From assembly GCA_037893245.1 (NCBI GenBank), contig JBAIAA010000774.1, forward strand, positions 1 to 64,000: DNA of 64,000 nt. Direction: 5' to 3'. The notes under the pieces are model-generated. The model did no database searches. It was not told the origin of the DNA and saw nothing but the letters and a program-made list of their open reading frames with translations. Made by a program: the position numbers and the translations under genes. Source of the DNA: Crossaster papposus. Taxonomy: Eukaryota; Echinodermata; Asteroidea; Velatida; Solasteridae. This document shows, in pieces, positions 1 through 13,137 of this stretch (its first letter is position 1; every line of letters begins with the position of its first letter).

Positions 1-1697
1 TCTTGGTGCATGCTTGCCAAGTGAGTCATTCACCCTACAGCCTTTATGCAGGCAACATCACTGCAAACACATGTGCACGTTCTATACTCGTGAATTTCTC
101 GATTTGTTTAATGAGTAGTTTTTCATCGCCATAATAGTTCCAGAGTATAGCTTGGCTGGGGTAAGTGTATTTTTATATTATTTTCATATTTATTAAGAAG
201 TTATTCTACTTTCCTCAGATCCTTTATGTCGAGAAAGTTACTTTGATTTTATAAGTTGTTAATTCAACAGCGATTTAGTTTTGTCTGAAGTCTCTGCAGA
301 TTGCGTTATAGAAAATGTTCATGCAGGTGATTACTTTCTCTATTTAGAATTAGAGATTTTCCCATTTCAGGAACATGGAGAATTGAGTTTTCCTTTACTT
401 TGATTTATGCCAATACATATATATGTGTATTCACTTTATTTTCCAGTTCAAGTTATAGTTCATTTCCTAAATAGATAATACCAAGGATAGTTTCCTCAGA
501 TTTACTGTATTAATGCCTTTTCTAGTATTTTACCACTTTTATATTTATACTCTTCGATTCCTAGTTTTAGAGTATAAATTCATAGTTTCTTTGTCCTGTA
601 CAAACTGTCCATAGTGCACTGTAGTATAGCCCCTGTGTAACACTTATTCCCTTAAGTTGCTGCATATTTAATGAGGTGCACACAGTTCCTTAGAGGTGGC
701 CTATACCCCAGTACAGTAGGGCAGGAAGTTAAACATGTGTGTTAATGCCCTAGCATGGACAAGCTGCATTGTTTATTGGACTGCATGTGCTGGCAGTTAT
801 CTTACTAGACTGGCCCACTAGTCCTTTAGGGTCTGATTATATTTATTAGTGATACGGCACATAGTTTCATTTATTTTGTCTATTGATTATCATCATTATT
901 TCATTTTCTATTATTATCATAACACATTATATTCACCTTTTTCTTTACTATGTTTAATATTCTTTAGTTTTATTTGATCATTATGTTATAAGGATGAGCG
1001 GACTGATTTAAGTCTTTGATTTTCCAATTCCATAGCAACAGAGGTCATTGCACTTTTACTTAGTTATTTCTTTTCTTGACTTTGCAAGTTAAAGCATTTA
1101 CATGCCTTGTATTTTCTTTTAAGGACAATGATAACTTTACAGTTGGAGTAAATTGTGTGATTTGTGTGCAAGACATTTCCCTTTTCATATTTACTTTATA
1201 TTGTTCTTTGCTCAATTGGTATTTTCCAAAGCATAGTACCGTGTACATGTATTTATATGGAAATTGTATTTTGTATCTTGTCAGGGTTTTTGCGTGGTAA
1301 CACCAATAAATAAACCAGCAATGAACGTACACCATCCTGTAGATCTCAATTTCTCAGTGTCACATTACCTAAATCCAGGATCCTGGTACATAGTGACATA
1401 TAGGCCTATTGTACATGTACATGTTTTATTAAAGTTGAGCGCTCAACATTGTCATTTATATTGTTGTTCTAAAACTTGTATTCATAAGATTTGTTTAATG
1501 GGTTGATCCATTGGATGATAAGTAATTGTCTTATTCAGACGTTGGAGTTCAATTAAAGTGTTCAGTGTAAAATTCAGCCTTGAGGAGTAATCTTTGTGGT
1601 CCAAACAGTTGTTATCATACATATCAGTGGGGTACGGATACACTTCTGAAGAATGCACAATCTTGTTTCTGAAGCACTATACAATTTGCTGCCTTCT
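1..1697. other. AT-rich stretch without recognisable gene
   Basis: No reading frame with a recognisable domain and no tandem array. There are scattered TACATGTACATG words near 1410-1425. The few short open frames show no family match that I can name. Confidence 0.5.
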
Positions 1698-1700
1698 TTA

Positions 1701-3168
1701 AGGCTGGCTCACATAGTAGCGGCAAAGACCCAACGAAGGGCGACGAACGTGAAAATCAAAGCGGCAAAGCGACGGCAAAAGGGGAAAACCAAGATTCGCT
1801 GACGGTTGGGAACGACCTCCAGCGACAACACGACGGCAAGGGACGAATGGCTGCGGCAGGGAACGGAGGCTAGCGACCAAACTCGGACGTTGTCTGGGCG
1901 GCGAGTGACGATGTCTCGACGGAGCCCGGCAACAAGGAACGAGGTCAGACGGCTAGCAGCGGATTGGCTGGCGGCAAGGAACGGTGGCTGACGGTGGGTT
2001 GCGGTCGATATCAAAGCCTGTGAGTTAGTCTTGCATACGCACTGTGGACCTCCGAACAATATAGGTCCACACGATGCGGGAAGAGGTTACGGTGTGTGGA
2101 CTTGCACACGTCCACAATCCGTTTTTCAGTTTCCGAAAAAGAGCGCTAGAGGAAAAACGGGTTAGGGTTATATATAGAAAAGATAGAAGGGACAGCTGAG
2201 AGGCCCATAATCCAAATTTGAGGGTAAATTTGTTTTGGGGAAGCGAGAAAAATGAGTATTTAGTCAAAGTTTGTTAACTACACGAAGACAAAGGAATGTC
2301 CACAGTGCGTATGTAAGGTAAAGCTGCGTTTGTTTTTGATTGAAATAGGGGACGTATGACAAAGGGAACAATGGGGTCCCCTATTCCGCAAAGGTCCCCG
2401 ATTCAGACTCGTGTGCAAATCCTATGGCGATCATCCGAAAACGTTAGAGTACAAACAAAAGAGGGAAGACGGTCGGACAATGCCCCGTCCCCTATTGACG
2501 GCATTTAACCACTTGTGTGTGTGTGCGGGTCGTATAAATAGTCGAGTTTGGCGTTCCCACTCTTCACAACGTTCTGGCGTCACACAACGTGAAAAATCGC
2601 ACTAAAAGTTTAAAATCGTGGACCGTCGTTGCAAAATCGTAACCCACCGCAGGCCACCGTTGCAATGCCGCAGGTACTCGCAAACTACCCGCCATCAACA
2701 GTCATCACCCGTCACCCTCCGGCCAAAATTCGCAATCCATCGTCGCACCAAGGTCGTTACAATTTTGTTACTTGCCGAAATGTGTCGTCAGGGTTCGAGA
2801 TGTGACGTCACTTGCCGTTGTTTTGCCGTCAATGGTCGTTGACAACGACTACCAACGAAATTGTGACGACCTTAAAACGACTAAAGACGGAATCGCACGG
2901 CATGGAAACGTCAAGGAAATAAGGGTTGCGGTCTCTAACGAAATCTGAACGGAATCACAACGAATTTTGTTGCCGCCACAAAATTTCCAACAAGCTGGAA
3001 TTTTTGCCGACGGACGCGACTGATGATTTCGGTCGTCTGCGGTCGCTGGCGGATTTGTCAGTAACAACTGACGGCAACACACGATGAGTGGCGGCAAATT
3101 CAAAATTGAAATTCGCAGCTTACCGTAGCTTGCCGTACCCCCCTATTCGTCATAGTGTGAGCCAGCCT
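1701..3168. mobile_element. Non-autonomous Harbinger-type DNA transposon
   Basis: The ends are inverted copies of AGGCTGGCTCACA (1701-1713 and the reverse complement ending at 3168). The element is flanked by TTA at 1698-1700 and TTA at 3169-3171. A 3-bp TTA/TWA target duplication is the hallmark of PIF/Harbinger transposition. The interior has no transposase but carries many copies of GACGGCAA-like words near both ends, as expected of subterminal transposase-binding repeats. Part of the interior (about 2305-2420) recurs inverted at 52500-52620, so the family is dispersed. The window also holds Harbinger transposase exons at 36.4-38.4 kb, but I cannot show that they mobilised this element. 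Confidence 0.7.
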
Positions 3169-3171
3169 TTA

Positions 3172-4284
3172 CCTTTGTATGTCAATTAGAATGTGTTGCA
3201 GCCAATCTTTGCTTAGCCTTTATAACACTTAAAGGCCAGGCAGTCTAGGTACATGGAGATCTGTGAACAAAAATGAAAACAATAATACAAGAGAGAGCAT
3301 TCAGTACATGTACAGTGTGTAACAAGTTGTAAAAAATACCAAAGAGGTACATGTACATGTAATATATAAATGCACATAAGGACCCCTGAGTAATTTAGAT
3401 TTAACTTTAAAAAGTAGACCAGGCATCTCATGTACATCAACATAGGAGGAACATTCTGATTACAAACTCAAGCTCGTTAGCCTGAAATTTGGAAAATTTG
3501 CAGATTGGTATTAAAGAATGCGTCGAAAACTGCGTCAAAGAATGCAGCAGATTTTTTTTAACCCTCCTATGGTAAAACCTTTCAAAACCTTTCAAAATCT
3601 GCTTACTGGGCGAAATGGATATAACAAAGTATGAACCTTTCAAAACGCTCCAGAATTTGTTGCTACTGCACTACCACACCTTTCAATACCTTTTGAAAAG
3701 AATTGAAAGGTAGAAAAACTGGGCTATGGTATACCCTATGATAAATGTATGGGAAGTCTATCAGAAAATGGCCAGACCTTCCAAAACTTTGAGAAAGAAA
3801 ATGAAAGGTGGAGCTATTGCTCAACCAAATATCAGTACAGTTGCTATGCATATAAGTACATGGTTTGACCTTTCAAAACCTTTTGACATTTTTGAAAGGT
3901 AGAATTACTCCCCAGCACATTATATAAAATATCTCTCACAGAAAACAGCTAAACATTTCAAAACATTTCAACTTTTATTTGGTATGGTATGTCAAAGAAT
4001 GAGCTCCAATGTGCAGATTTTGAAAAATGTGAAGAATGTGCCCTAAAATATGTCCAAGAATGCGTCAAAGAATGCCTCTAAGAATGCAAAAAAGAAAGCA
4101 AAAAAGAATGCAATAATGCAAAAAAGAATATGAAGAATTATAATTCAAAGATTTACAGAAGTTAACAATTAAAAAAAATCACATAATTTGAAGAATGCGT
4201 CAAAGAATGCGTCAATGAAATAACAAAATATGCATACAAAATGGAGGGAAGAATGCGAAATATCCCACGAATTCGAATTCAGAA
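3172..4284. repeat. Degenerate short repeats (CCTTTCAAAACCTT and AAGAATGCGTC families)
   Basis: Between 3545 and 3970 the words CCTTTCAAAACCTT and TTGAAAGGT alternate irregularly in both orientations. From about 4045 to 4260 the word AAGAATGCGTCA recurs. The latter resumes on the far side of the minisatellite (after 6180), so the minisatellite interrupts an older degenerate array. No gene seen. Confidence 0.55.
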
Positions 4285-6165
4285 CTACGTTTAACTGTTT
4301 TCAAAACTACGTTTAACTACTTTCAAAACTACGTTTAATTACGTTCAAAACTACGTTTAACTACGTTCAAAACTACGTTTAATTACGTTCAAAACTACGT
4401 TTAACTACGTTCAAAACTACGTTTAACTACGTTCAAAACTACGTTTAACTACGTTCAGAACTACGTTTAACTACGTTCAGAACTACGTTTAACTACGTTT
4501 AACTACGTTCAGAACTACGTTTAACTACGTTCAGAACTACGTTTAACCACGTTCAGAACTACGTTCGGCACCACGTTCGGCACCACGTTCGGCACCACGT
4601 TCGGCACCACGTTCGGCACCACGTTCGGCACCACGTTCGGCACCACGTTCAGCACCACGTTCAGCACCACGTTCAGCACCACGTTCAGCACCACGTTCAG
4701 CACCACGTTCAGCACCACGTTCAGCACCACGTTCAGCACCACGTTCAGAACCACGTTCAGAACCACGTTCAGAACCACGTTCAGCACCACGTTCAGCACC
4801 ACGTTCAGCACCACGTTCAGCACCACGTTCAGCACCACGTTCAGCACCACGTTCAGCACCACGTTCAGAACCACGTTCAGCACCACGTTCAGCACCACGT
4901 TCAGCACCACGTTCAGCACCACGTTCAGCACCACGTTCAGCACCACGTTCAGCACCACGTTCAGCACCACGTTCAGCACCACGTTCAGCACCACGTTCAG
5001 CACCACGTTCAGCACCACGTTCAGCACCACGTTCAGCACCACGTTCAGCACCACGTTCAGCACCACGTTCAGCACCACGTTCAGCACCACGTTCAGCACC
5101 ACGTTCAGCACCACGTTCAGCACCACGTTCAGCACCACGTTCAGAACCACGTTCAGAACCACGTTCAGAACCACGTTCAGAACCACGTTCAGAACCACGT
5201 TCAGAACCACGTTCAGAACCACGTTCAGAACCACGTTCAGAACCACGTTTAGAACCACGTTTAACCACGTTTAACCACGTTCAGAACTACGTTAAACTAC
5301 GTTAAACTACGTTCAGAACTACGTTCAGAACTACGTTCAGAACTACGTTCAGAACTACGTTCAGAACTACGTTCAGAACTACGTTCAGAACTACGTTCAG
5401 AACTACGTTCAGAACTACGTTCAGAACTACGTTCAGAACTACGTTCAGAACTACGTTCAGAACTACGTTCAGAACTACGTTCAGAACTACGTTCAGAACC
5501 ACGTTCAACCCCGTTCAACCCCGTTCAACCCCGTTCAACCCCGTTCAACCCCGTTCAACCCCGTTCAACCCCGTTCAACCCCGTTCAACCCCGTTCAACC
5601 CCGTTCAACCCCGTTTAACCACGTTTAACCACGTTTAACCACGTTTAACCACGTTTAACCACGTTTAACCACGTTTAACCACGTTTAAAAACGTTTAACC
5701 ACGTTTAACCACGTTTAACCACGTTCAGAACTACGTTCAGAACTACGTTCAGAACTACGTTCAGAACTACGTTCAGAACTACGTTCAGAACTACGTTCAG
5801 AACTACGTTCAAAACTACGTTAAGAACTACGTTCAGAACTACGTTCAGAACTACGTTCAGAACTACGTTCAGAACTACGTTCAGAACTACGTTCAGAACT
5901 ACGTTCAGAACTACGTTCAGAACTACGTTCAGAACTACGTTCAGAACTACGTTCAGAACTACGTTCAGAACTACGTTCAGAACTACGTTCAGAACTACGT
6001 TCAGAACTACGTTCAGAACTACGTTCAACTACTTTTAACTACTTTTAACTACGTTTAACTACGTTTAACTACGTTTAACTACGTTTAACTACGTTTAACT
6101 ACGTTTAACTACGCTTAACTACTACGGTCACACCACACTGCGTTCAACTACGTTCATGACCGTAA
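4285..6165. repeat. Mosaic minisatellite of 10- and 12-bp units
   Basis: About 1.9 kb of tandem units beginning GTT(C/T)A. Homogeneous blocks follow one another: GTTCGGCACCAC (12 bp, about 4560-4645), GTTCAGCACCAC with GTTCAGAACCAC variants (12 bp, about 4645-5245), GTTCAGAACTAC (12 bp, about 5305-5500), GTTCAACCCC (10 bp, about 5500-5610), GTTTAACCAC (10 bp, about 5610-5720), GTTCAGAACTAC again (about 5720-6025), then GTTTAACTAC (10 bp). The 12-bp blocks stay open in several frames and give long repetitive translations on the minus strand; these are products of the period, not genes. Confidence 0.95.
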
Positions 6166-6900
6166 GATGTAACCACCGCTTTAAAATGCATCTAAAAAAA
6201 TTATAGAAAAATTGAGAATGCAAATAAGATTCAAAGAATTCGAAGAATGCAAATAAAAATGCAAATATAAATTGTTATAAGAATGAGAAGAACTCCAAAA
6301 GTGAGAAGAATTTAAAGAATGCAAAGAATGCAAATAATTTAAATAAGATTGGTAAGAATACACCAAAAATGCATCGAAAAAATGTCGAAGATCACATCGA
6401 AAAATGCGTCAAAGAATGTGTCAAAGAATACCTCGAAGACTTCGAAACATTTCAAATGTTTAAATTCTTCAAATTTAAATTTGAAGAATGCAAAAAGGAA
6501 TGCAAAAGAAAATTCAAATAATTAAAAAAAGAATGTGTCAAATACCTGTAACGCGTCAAACAATACGTCAAAAGACAAAAAATAATTCATAGAATTCAAA
6601 AAATTCAAGAATGCATTGAAGAAAAAACGATAAGAATTGGAACATTTTGAATAAAATAAAGAATTACAATTTTAATGCAAAGAGAATGCAGAAAATACAA
6701 AGAATGCAAATAAGAATGCATACAAAAGTGTATAAGAATGCTAAGAATGATATTTTGTTTGCTTGACTTAACATTAGCTAACCGAGTATGGCGTCTTGAA
6801 AAATATAGCAAACAAATTAAGTGCAAACAAACATGGTGGTGTAAATAGTGTGTGCAGTGAACAATTCTTGCAAAGTTGCAGTAGATTGACAATCATATGA
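6166..6900. repeat. Degenerate AAGAATGCAAAT repeat tract
   Basis: Very A-rich sequence in which AAGAATGC and AAAGAATTC words recur at irregular spacing, continuing the array seen at 4045-4260. No coding potential is visible. Confidence 0.6.
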
Positions 6901-9000
6901 ATGGATGGCTCAAATTCTCCCAAAACACAAATCCGTATTTTAGGTAGGTCATATCTTAGAATACAAAGCCTTAAACAGTGGCCAAACTAAGGTTTTTGTG
7001 CAGTACTCAATATAGTTAACGCTGCAGCTCCATCCTATATGTATTAAAGTGTCAGACTTTATATATTCTAATTTTCAATCCAAGGCATTTGTTAAAGCTA
7101 AAATTGCATTTATTTGGTCGCGAACTAACACTGGAGGCGATTCATTATTTGTCGTTTGCACAGTACCTTTCATTTCAAAATAATTAGAGATAATATCAAT
7201 AATTTCAATAATATGAAAAAGTAGTAAGATTTTCACAGGAGTCTAAATCTCATACGACACCGGCTGAGTTTGTATTAAAGGTACGATACACCATTGGTAT
7301 TTGCTTGAATTATCATGAATAGGTGGATTTGGGGGGTTGTATTTTATAGTAAATATCGTTTAACTGACCTGTTCAAAGTTTTACAATCATGGATGCCGAG
7401 AAAAGCTCGAAAAACGGCGTTTGTTTTCAACCGGCGTCGAGCAGTTATTCTTATGTTATCTTTGTTTTTTTCGCGATCGCCGTTTATTTATAAAATCCAA
7501 TTTTTTGGAATAATTACAGGATATCTAACGCAATAATTTTGCTGGATGCCTAGATTCATTATTTACTTTCAAATGAGTAAGATATTTCTTAATAATTCGG
7601 TTGTAAATATTTTCGATATCTGCAAATGGTGTATACTACCTTTAACAATACATGTGGTAGTTGACTGTACCTACATGTAATAGGCTATATTAAAGTTTAC
7701 ATTGATGTGACAATTTCTTTGAGGCAAGCAACATATATTCATTATTTTGTTAAGACCTGTATTATGACTTTTGCTGTGAAATCTAAGAGATCGTGGAAAC
7801 ATTATTTACAATGTATTGCTCAACTGGGAGGGAACCCATTATTTGCTTTTTATACAGGGTGTCCCTAAAAAGAATCCGTCTGACTGTTTTTGAAAAAAAC
7901 TACAAAAAATGAAGTCGATATTTAAAAAATAAATTGTGGGCAGAAACTTCCTCTACTTGGACTAATCTTCTATGAGTTTCGTTCTGACAGGCATCAATAC
8001 ACAACATTTTGTCAATTAATCACAACAACATGACACTGGACACTATGACCAAGTTCCTAATCTTAATCAATTTCAGTGCTGTGTGTTGTGCATTAAACCT
8101 GTGTACAATCCTGGATGTGAAAAAAACAACTAAAATTGTTTTGGATTGGAATCATTTGCCCTGAGATAAAAACGATGTATTAATTGCCATGATGATAGCC
8201 AGGAAAATAATTCCTATCCCAACCTCAGCTAGTTTCACAACATGCAGGATTTTAAACAGCCTACACAAAACAACACAAGGTGATTTACTACATGTAGGAA
8301 CCTTCCTCATCATTGCAAATCCCAACACGCCGGACGGCGATCGCGAAAAGCATTGCCATTGCCATTTTGGCTAAAGGCAGTTGTTATAGGCTAGAAGTTA
8401 ATACATTCACAGAAATTAAAAAAACTTAACCAAATTTAACAAATCAAACACACATTCTGATTGTCAAAAACAAAGTCGACGTAAAAGGTGCATGTAACTA
8501 CCAGTTCTTTAAAAAGAAACAAACCAAAACACAGATTTATATACAAAATAATGTATTATGTCACCGTGCCAGTGCCCAAACCACAGTATGGGGATACGTC
8601 TGTCCCGCCAGCATGGAGAATATAATACTTAAGCCTAACCCTGCTGGCATCGTTGATGTGTTGATCATTCCAGGAGACAGACGCCTCTGATCCTACATGT
8701 ACATAACTGAGCATCTAACTACCTGACACGGTGAAATAAGAACTAAGAGGGATTACAAAAAATAATAAAAAACAGACAAAACTGTCAAAAACACACATAT
8801 TTAAACATTAACATTTAAACAGTCTAAAATTATCCAAGTGCAAGTAGTGGAACAAAATGATATTGTCTACAACAGGCTAATATTGACAGACAGACGCAGA
8901 ACATCAAAATGACCAGAAACACATACATTATGTACATACGTGGACGTGCGAAAGCACACGTACTTAAGACGCAAGAATGCTGCCTATAAATGGGCTATAC
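6901..9000. other. Intergenic, nothing recognisable
   Basis: No domain-bearing frame. A CAGGGTGTCCCTAAAAAG word at about 7855 resembles the ends of some dispersed elements, but I found no matching second end. Simple AT-rich sequence otherwise. Confidence 0.4.
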
Positions 9001-9004
9001 ATAA

Positions 9005-9260
9005 AAGAATAAGTGGGTCTTCAGAAGTTTTTTGAAAGTGTCAATACATGTACATGTGGCCGTGCTGATGTGTGCTGATAATTGGTTCCAAGGTGAAAGC
9101 AGCAGAGCGTTGAATGGCTCGGGGTCCACATGAGCGATGAACACGGGGTACAACCAAAAATATGGACTGTGAAGATCGAAGATTCCGAGTAGGTAATGTG
9201 CATGCTTCGGTGAGACATGCTGGTGCGGATCCACTGACTAATTGCATCGCTGCGACGTAG
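9005..9260 (-). pseudogene. CR1/L2-like non-LTR retrotransposon ORF2, C-terminal fragment
   Basis: Read on the minus strand, one frame gives the stretch TRNLRSSQSIFLVVPRV and a shifted frame gives SPWNQLSAHIS followed by DTFKKLLKTHLF. These correspond to the usual end of CR1/L2-type reverse-transcriptase ORFs (arginine-serine rich strand, then LWNxLP..IR, then SFKxxLKTHLF). The two halves lie in different frames, so at least one frameshift separates them and the fragment is dead. It lies immediately outside the left edge of inverted-repeat block A. Family assignment is from motif memory, not a search. Confidence 0.6.
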
Positions 9261-12200
9261 CGGTCGGAAGATCCACATTCACTTTGTGAATTTGATCAAT
9301 ATGAGCAAGACGTACATGTAGCCCCCGCTGATGTATACCCGGCCCGTTGACCAGCCAATTACTAGGTCGGCTGGCCATAACGGGTGCCTAAAGGGAGGAC
9401 TCATCCTAATGGTGGGGAATTGTGCAGGTTTGCGATTCCGATGGAGGTAGAGCCTGGATTGGTGTTCGTTTTAGGAAACAAGGTAGGAGATATCTAAATT
9501 TTTGCCGGTGGTCGAACATGACACTGGTAAGGAGGTACAATTTTATGGAGCAGCCATGTCATTTTGTCAATGTGAAATTTGATTATGGTTATTCGGCTGC
9601 GGAAGGTCATAATAAGAATTTGGGCAAGTTCTTGTTTAAAATTCGTTCTTTTGAATACCATTTGTGTGTTTTCACATATACCATGTAGGAAATTCCTCAA
9701 TGTATATACGTACGTTGAGGCTGACAGGGTCAGCGCGACGGGCGTGGTACATTAGGTAGGCGTACGCAGTCTTTGTATTGTACAAAGCTATTGTACAACG
9801 CTATTGCACAAAGCTATATTGTACTTTGGATAATAGCACGCGCTCAAGCATGCACGACACGACACTGCGAGAAGAAGATGGCCTCGCATTCCTGCGGAAT
9901 TTTCACGAAGGCGTGGGTATTGTCCAAAGGTATGTGGATGTGGGAATTTGGTTATTTATAAGTAGGCCTATGTCGGACCGGGTTTTATCATGGTTCTTAT
10001 AGTAGTACTCTTTAGTAAAGAAAATGCCGGTCCGGTTATCAGAGTATACCAAATCTATGAGTAATGCAAGGGTGTCTAAAATGAAGAAGACGTAAGGTGG
10101 CTTTCAAAATGCAAAGCATGTACATGTACATTTTATTTGTAATCCTTAGCGTCGCCGTGAGTATATTAGTGGTAGCTTTGGCACAGTATAGTACGGCTAT
10201 TACGTATGTTCGGCGTTCCTGACAATTCTGAGATTTGAGGAAGTAAGGCCTACGGCAGTTAAACCCAGCAGGTTGAGTAAACCCTTCCTGGTTATGGGTA
10301 TATGATTAAATGGTTGTTCTCCTTTGTTTCACAGTTATTGATTTGTTCTTTACAAAATATGATTCACGTTCATATCTTCGTGACAATTGTGCATAAAAGG
10401 AAGCTTGATCCCCAATAGGTTGATCGAAATAATGATTTTGGCAAACCTTTGGGCAGATTTGCGGAGAATAGCTGTGAAAAGGCATATAGAACATTTTCAA
10501 GCTCTTAGGCCACCGTAGCGCCAGCTTATGCAATTATGTTAGTGGAACTTCATGGGCATTAGCGGATGTTTTATATCAGATGCGGCGAATGAGTCCGTAG
10601 GTAGCCAAGTGACTACCAGGTGAGGGGTTGTTTTTTCCAAACTTTGTCTAAATTCAGAATGAGTGATTTATCTCAGAGGAAAACTTTGTAGTCCTATATA
10701 AGGACATATGTCAGACCTTTTCTGAATTTAAAATATTATCACTGGTGACTGTAAAGGCAGTTCACCATGAATATGTGTATGCTGGTAGCAAGAGGTAGGA
10801 TGGACAAGGTTAGAACGATGGATTTATCCCTCTGTGATTTAACAGACACAGCACCGTTTATGTATTTCACGTTTCTCTTGATTTTATCCCATATGTACAG
10901 GACATGTGATGACTGGTATGGCAGGGGTCTGGTGAAGCAGAATCTTCATTACCAGAGGCACTAACACAATGGAGGAGGTCCTAGGAGCGATAGAAGGGTA
11001 AAGCTTTGCCCTGGGTCTCCAAGGTTTAGGAGTGATAATAGGCCCCTAGAAAGGGTATTTATAGTTAGTCCCTGAAATTGGTTTATGTTTGGCACAGCCC
11101 AGGCGATCAGACCTTGATTGTTATGGGAGTGTGTATGTACAAGGCGGCGAAGCCCCACGGCAAAGCCACAGGGCATGAGATGGGTTTAGAACCACGCGTT
11201 GTTCCTTACGAGGCAAGTTGTATCGTGTTAACCTGCAAACAGGAATGAGAGGGTGGTGAAGTATACGTGCATATTTACTTTAACATTCCGTTCATGATAG
11301 CCAATATTCACCAAAGAAATAGACTCGGAAACGGTGAATTAATGCGTTTGGCTATCGGTTGCAATCAAAGTTCAATATTTTAACTGAAGACAGAGGCCGC
11401 ATTTGCGCTGCCTTGCAATAGCACATTCCATCCGTTGAATTATATTCACTCTTTTGAAGCATGTGGCTCAATGTATTCCAAGCGAGATTGGAGAAAATTC
11501 GCACTTGTGGACCGGGAACAACCATGCCTCCTCATGCGTTGATGTTAAACAATATTGTATAGAGTAAGTTTAGCCAAGATATAGATATTAATCAAGGATT
11601 AGACACAAATGTAGTATATCTTGGTGAGAGGAAGTTCCCAAACGGTGTTGGTGGAAAGTACAGTAGGCATGTACGATGGGAACATGTACAGTAAAAGGCA
11701 ACTGTATAGGTCTAAGGAGAATATTTTAATTTTCAGTTGTGGTTGCACTTGCAGGATTTGGTTGCTCTAGATGACCATAGTCTTGGCAGAGTGTAACAAT
11801 GAACAGAAGATAAGGGTCAGACTCAAGTGTGGTCTCTCGGCGGGGTTGGGCGCCCCGATGTTGGCAAATATTACCCAGAAAATGGTGTCTGGTAAATAGT
11901 TGGTAAATGCCCTTAAAGTGATAATGATAAATGTAACGCTTGGCTCACAACGAAATATGTGAAAGTGATGTCTGTGAATGGACTGCAACCTAGTATCTGG
12001 GAACAATTTTCTATTTACAAATTGTATGTGCATATTAGACAACAAATTTCGGAGTCTGGCGATTTATATGACATTGTGGTCAATTCCTTGGAAGAGTATT
12101 ACTGAAAGTGGACAATTGTTGCTGTCTAATAAACGGCAAGCATTACAGCAATGGACACTGAGCGTCAAAATCGGAAGGGGTTTTTGATCTTTTGCTGGAG

Positions 12201-12718
12201 TAGACGTGCTGTACCTATATGATATGGGAAATAGTAGTGAAATGATGGGAGGAAACAAACACAGGCCCCGCATACAAATGTTTTGGCTAAAATAAGGTCT
12301 TCAGGAAGACTAGTCATATCCTAAACAAAGAGTTATTTCGATTGAATATTTTCTGGCTGTTAAACCTTGCTAATCCTTAGTGCACAAACTGTTGCGTGAG
12401 TTTACCTTAACGAAAGTTGCCACCATGGTATGTTTGTTTCCAAAATCGGAAATAATGATTTGTTGACCCTAATAAAGGATTATTTTACTGCATAATACTT
12501 TTATCAACTAAGGCATGTTTGGAATGAGTCGGTTTAAGCCGAAAAAATTTGCTGCAGTTAAACTGTTGGGAAAATAAATAAATAAATAAATAAAAAATCT
12601 TACAGTTGATATTATGCAGTAGATGCGCATGTCAAGATGCAAAATGCTAAACAAAGGTTACCGGTGATAAGCATTTGCCTAAATAATTTAGGTACGTCAG
12701 TGTGGACGAAGTAGTTCA
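9239..12718 (+). repeat. Inverted-repeat block A, left copy
   Basis: Collinear, diverged inverted copy of 53040-56237. Clear anchors are the stretch around 9425-9590 (matches 55860-56015 reversed), 11765-11900 (matches 54010-54155 reversed), 12150-12300 (matches 53395-53485 reversed) and 12650-12718 (matches 53040-53110 reversed). Blocks of mismatch and small indels separate the anchors. No open frame with a recognisable domain lies inside, so this looks like non-coding terminal sequence or a dispersed repeat rather than a gene. Confidence 0.8.
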
Positions 12719-13137
12719 ATTTAAGCCCGATGTCAAGAACTTCTAACTGTGAATCTTATCTTGTGAATTCCTATGTCTTTAACTGACTCCTGTTAGGCGA
12801 TACTGCTGCTAATCCAAGATATGCGGTACATAATGTGTACATGTACAGGTAATGCACGTGTACATAGGCAGGGCAGTGTTTTGGCATGAGCAGAGTAACA
12901 TACCCCATGGGGATGTGTGTTTGGACTAGGGTATAAAATAGATAAGAGGGCTGGCAAGTTTTGCGGTTGGTTTTATTGTTTTCTCTAACAAGTTTCATGG
13001 TAAGCCAGAGATGAACAGATGGAACAGAGGTAACCCCTCCCCCCTTCTTTTGTGGTGTTTAGTGTTTTCCGGAGTGTTGTGGTTTCTCCAAAATTCTGTT
13101 TAGATTTTTGGGGGATGCTTTAGGTAACCATGGTATA
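12719..13137. other. Short unassigned stretch
   Basis: Sequence between block A and the minisatellite. It contains TACATGTACA words and no recognisable gene. It shows no match to the corresponding interval of the right arm (52690-53035). Confidence 0.4.

Noticed and set aside
4521-6028. Long minus-strand frames of repeated four-residue units
   Set aside because: They are translations of a 12-bp minisatellite, open in several frames at once, with no start context or flanking exons.
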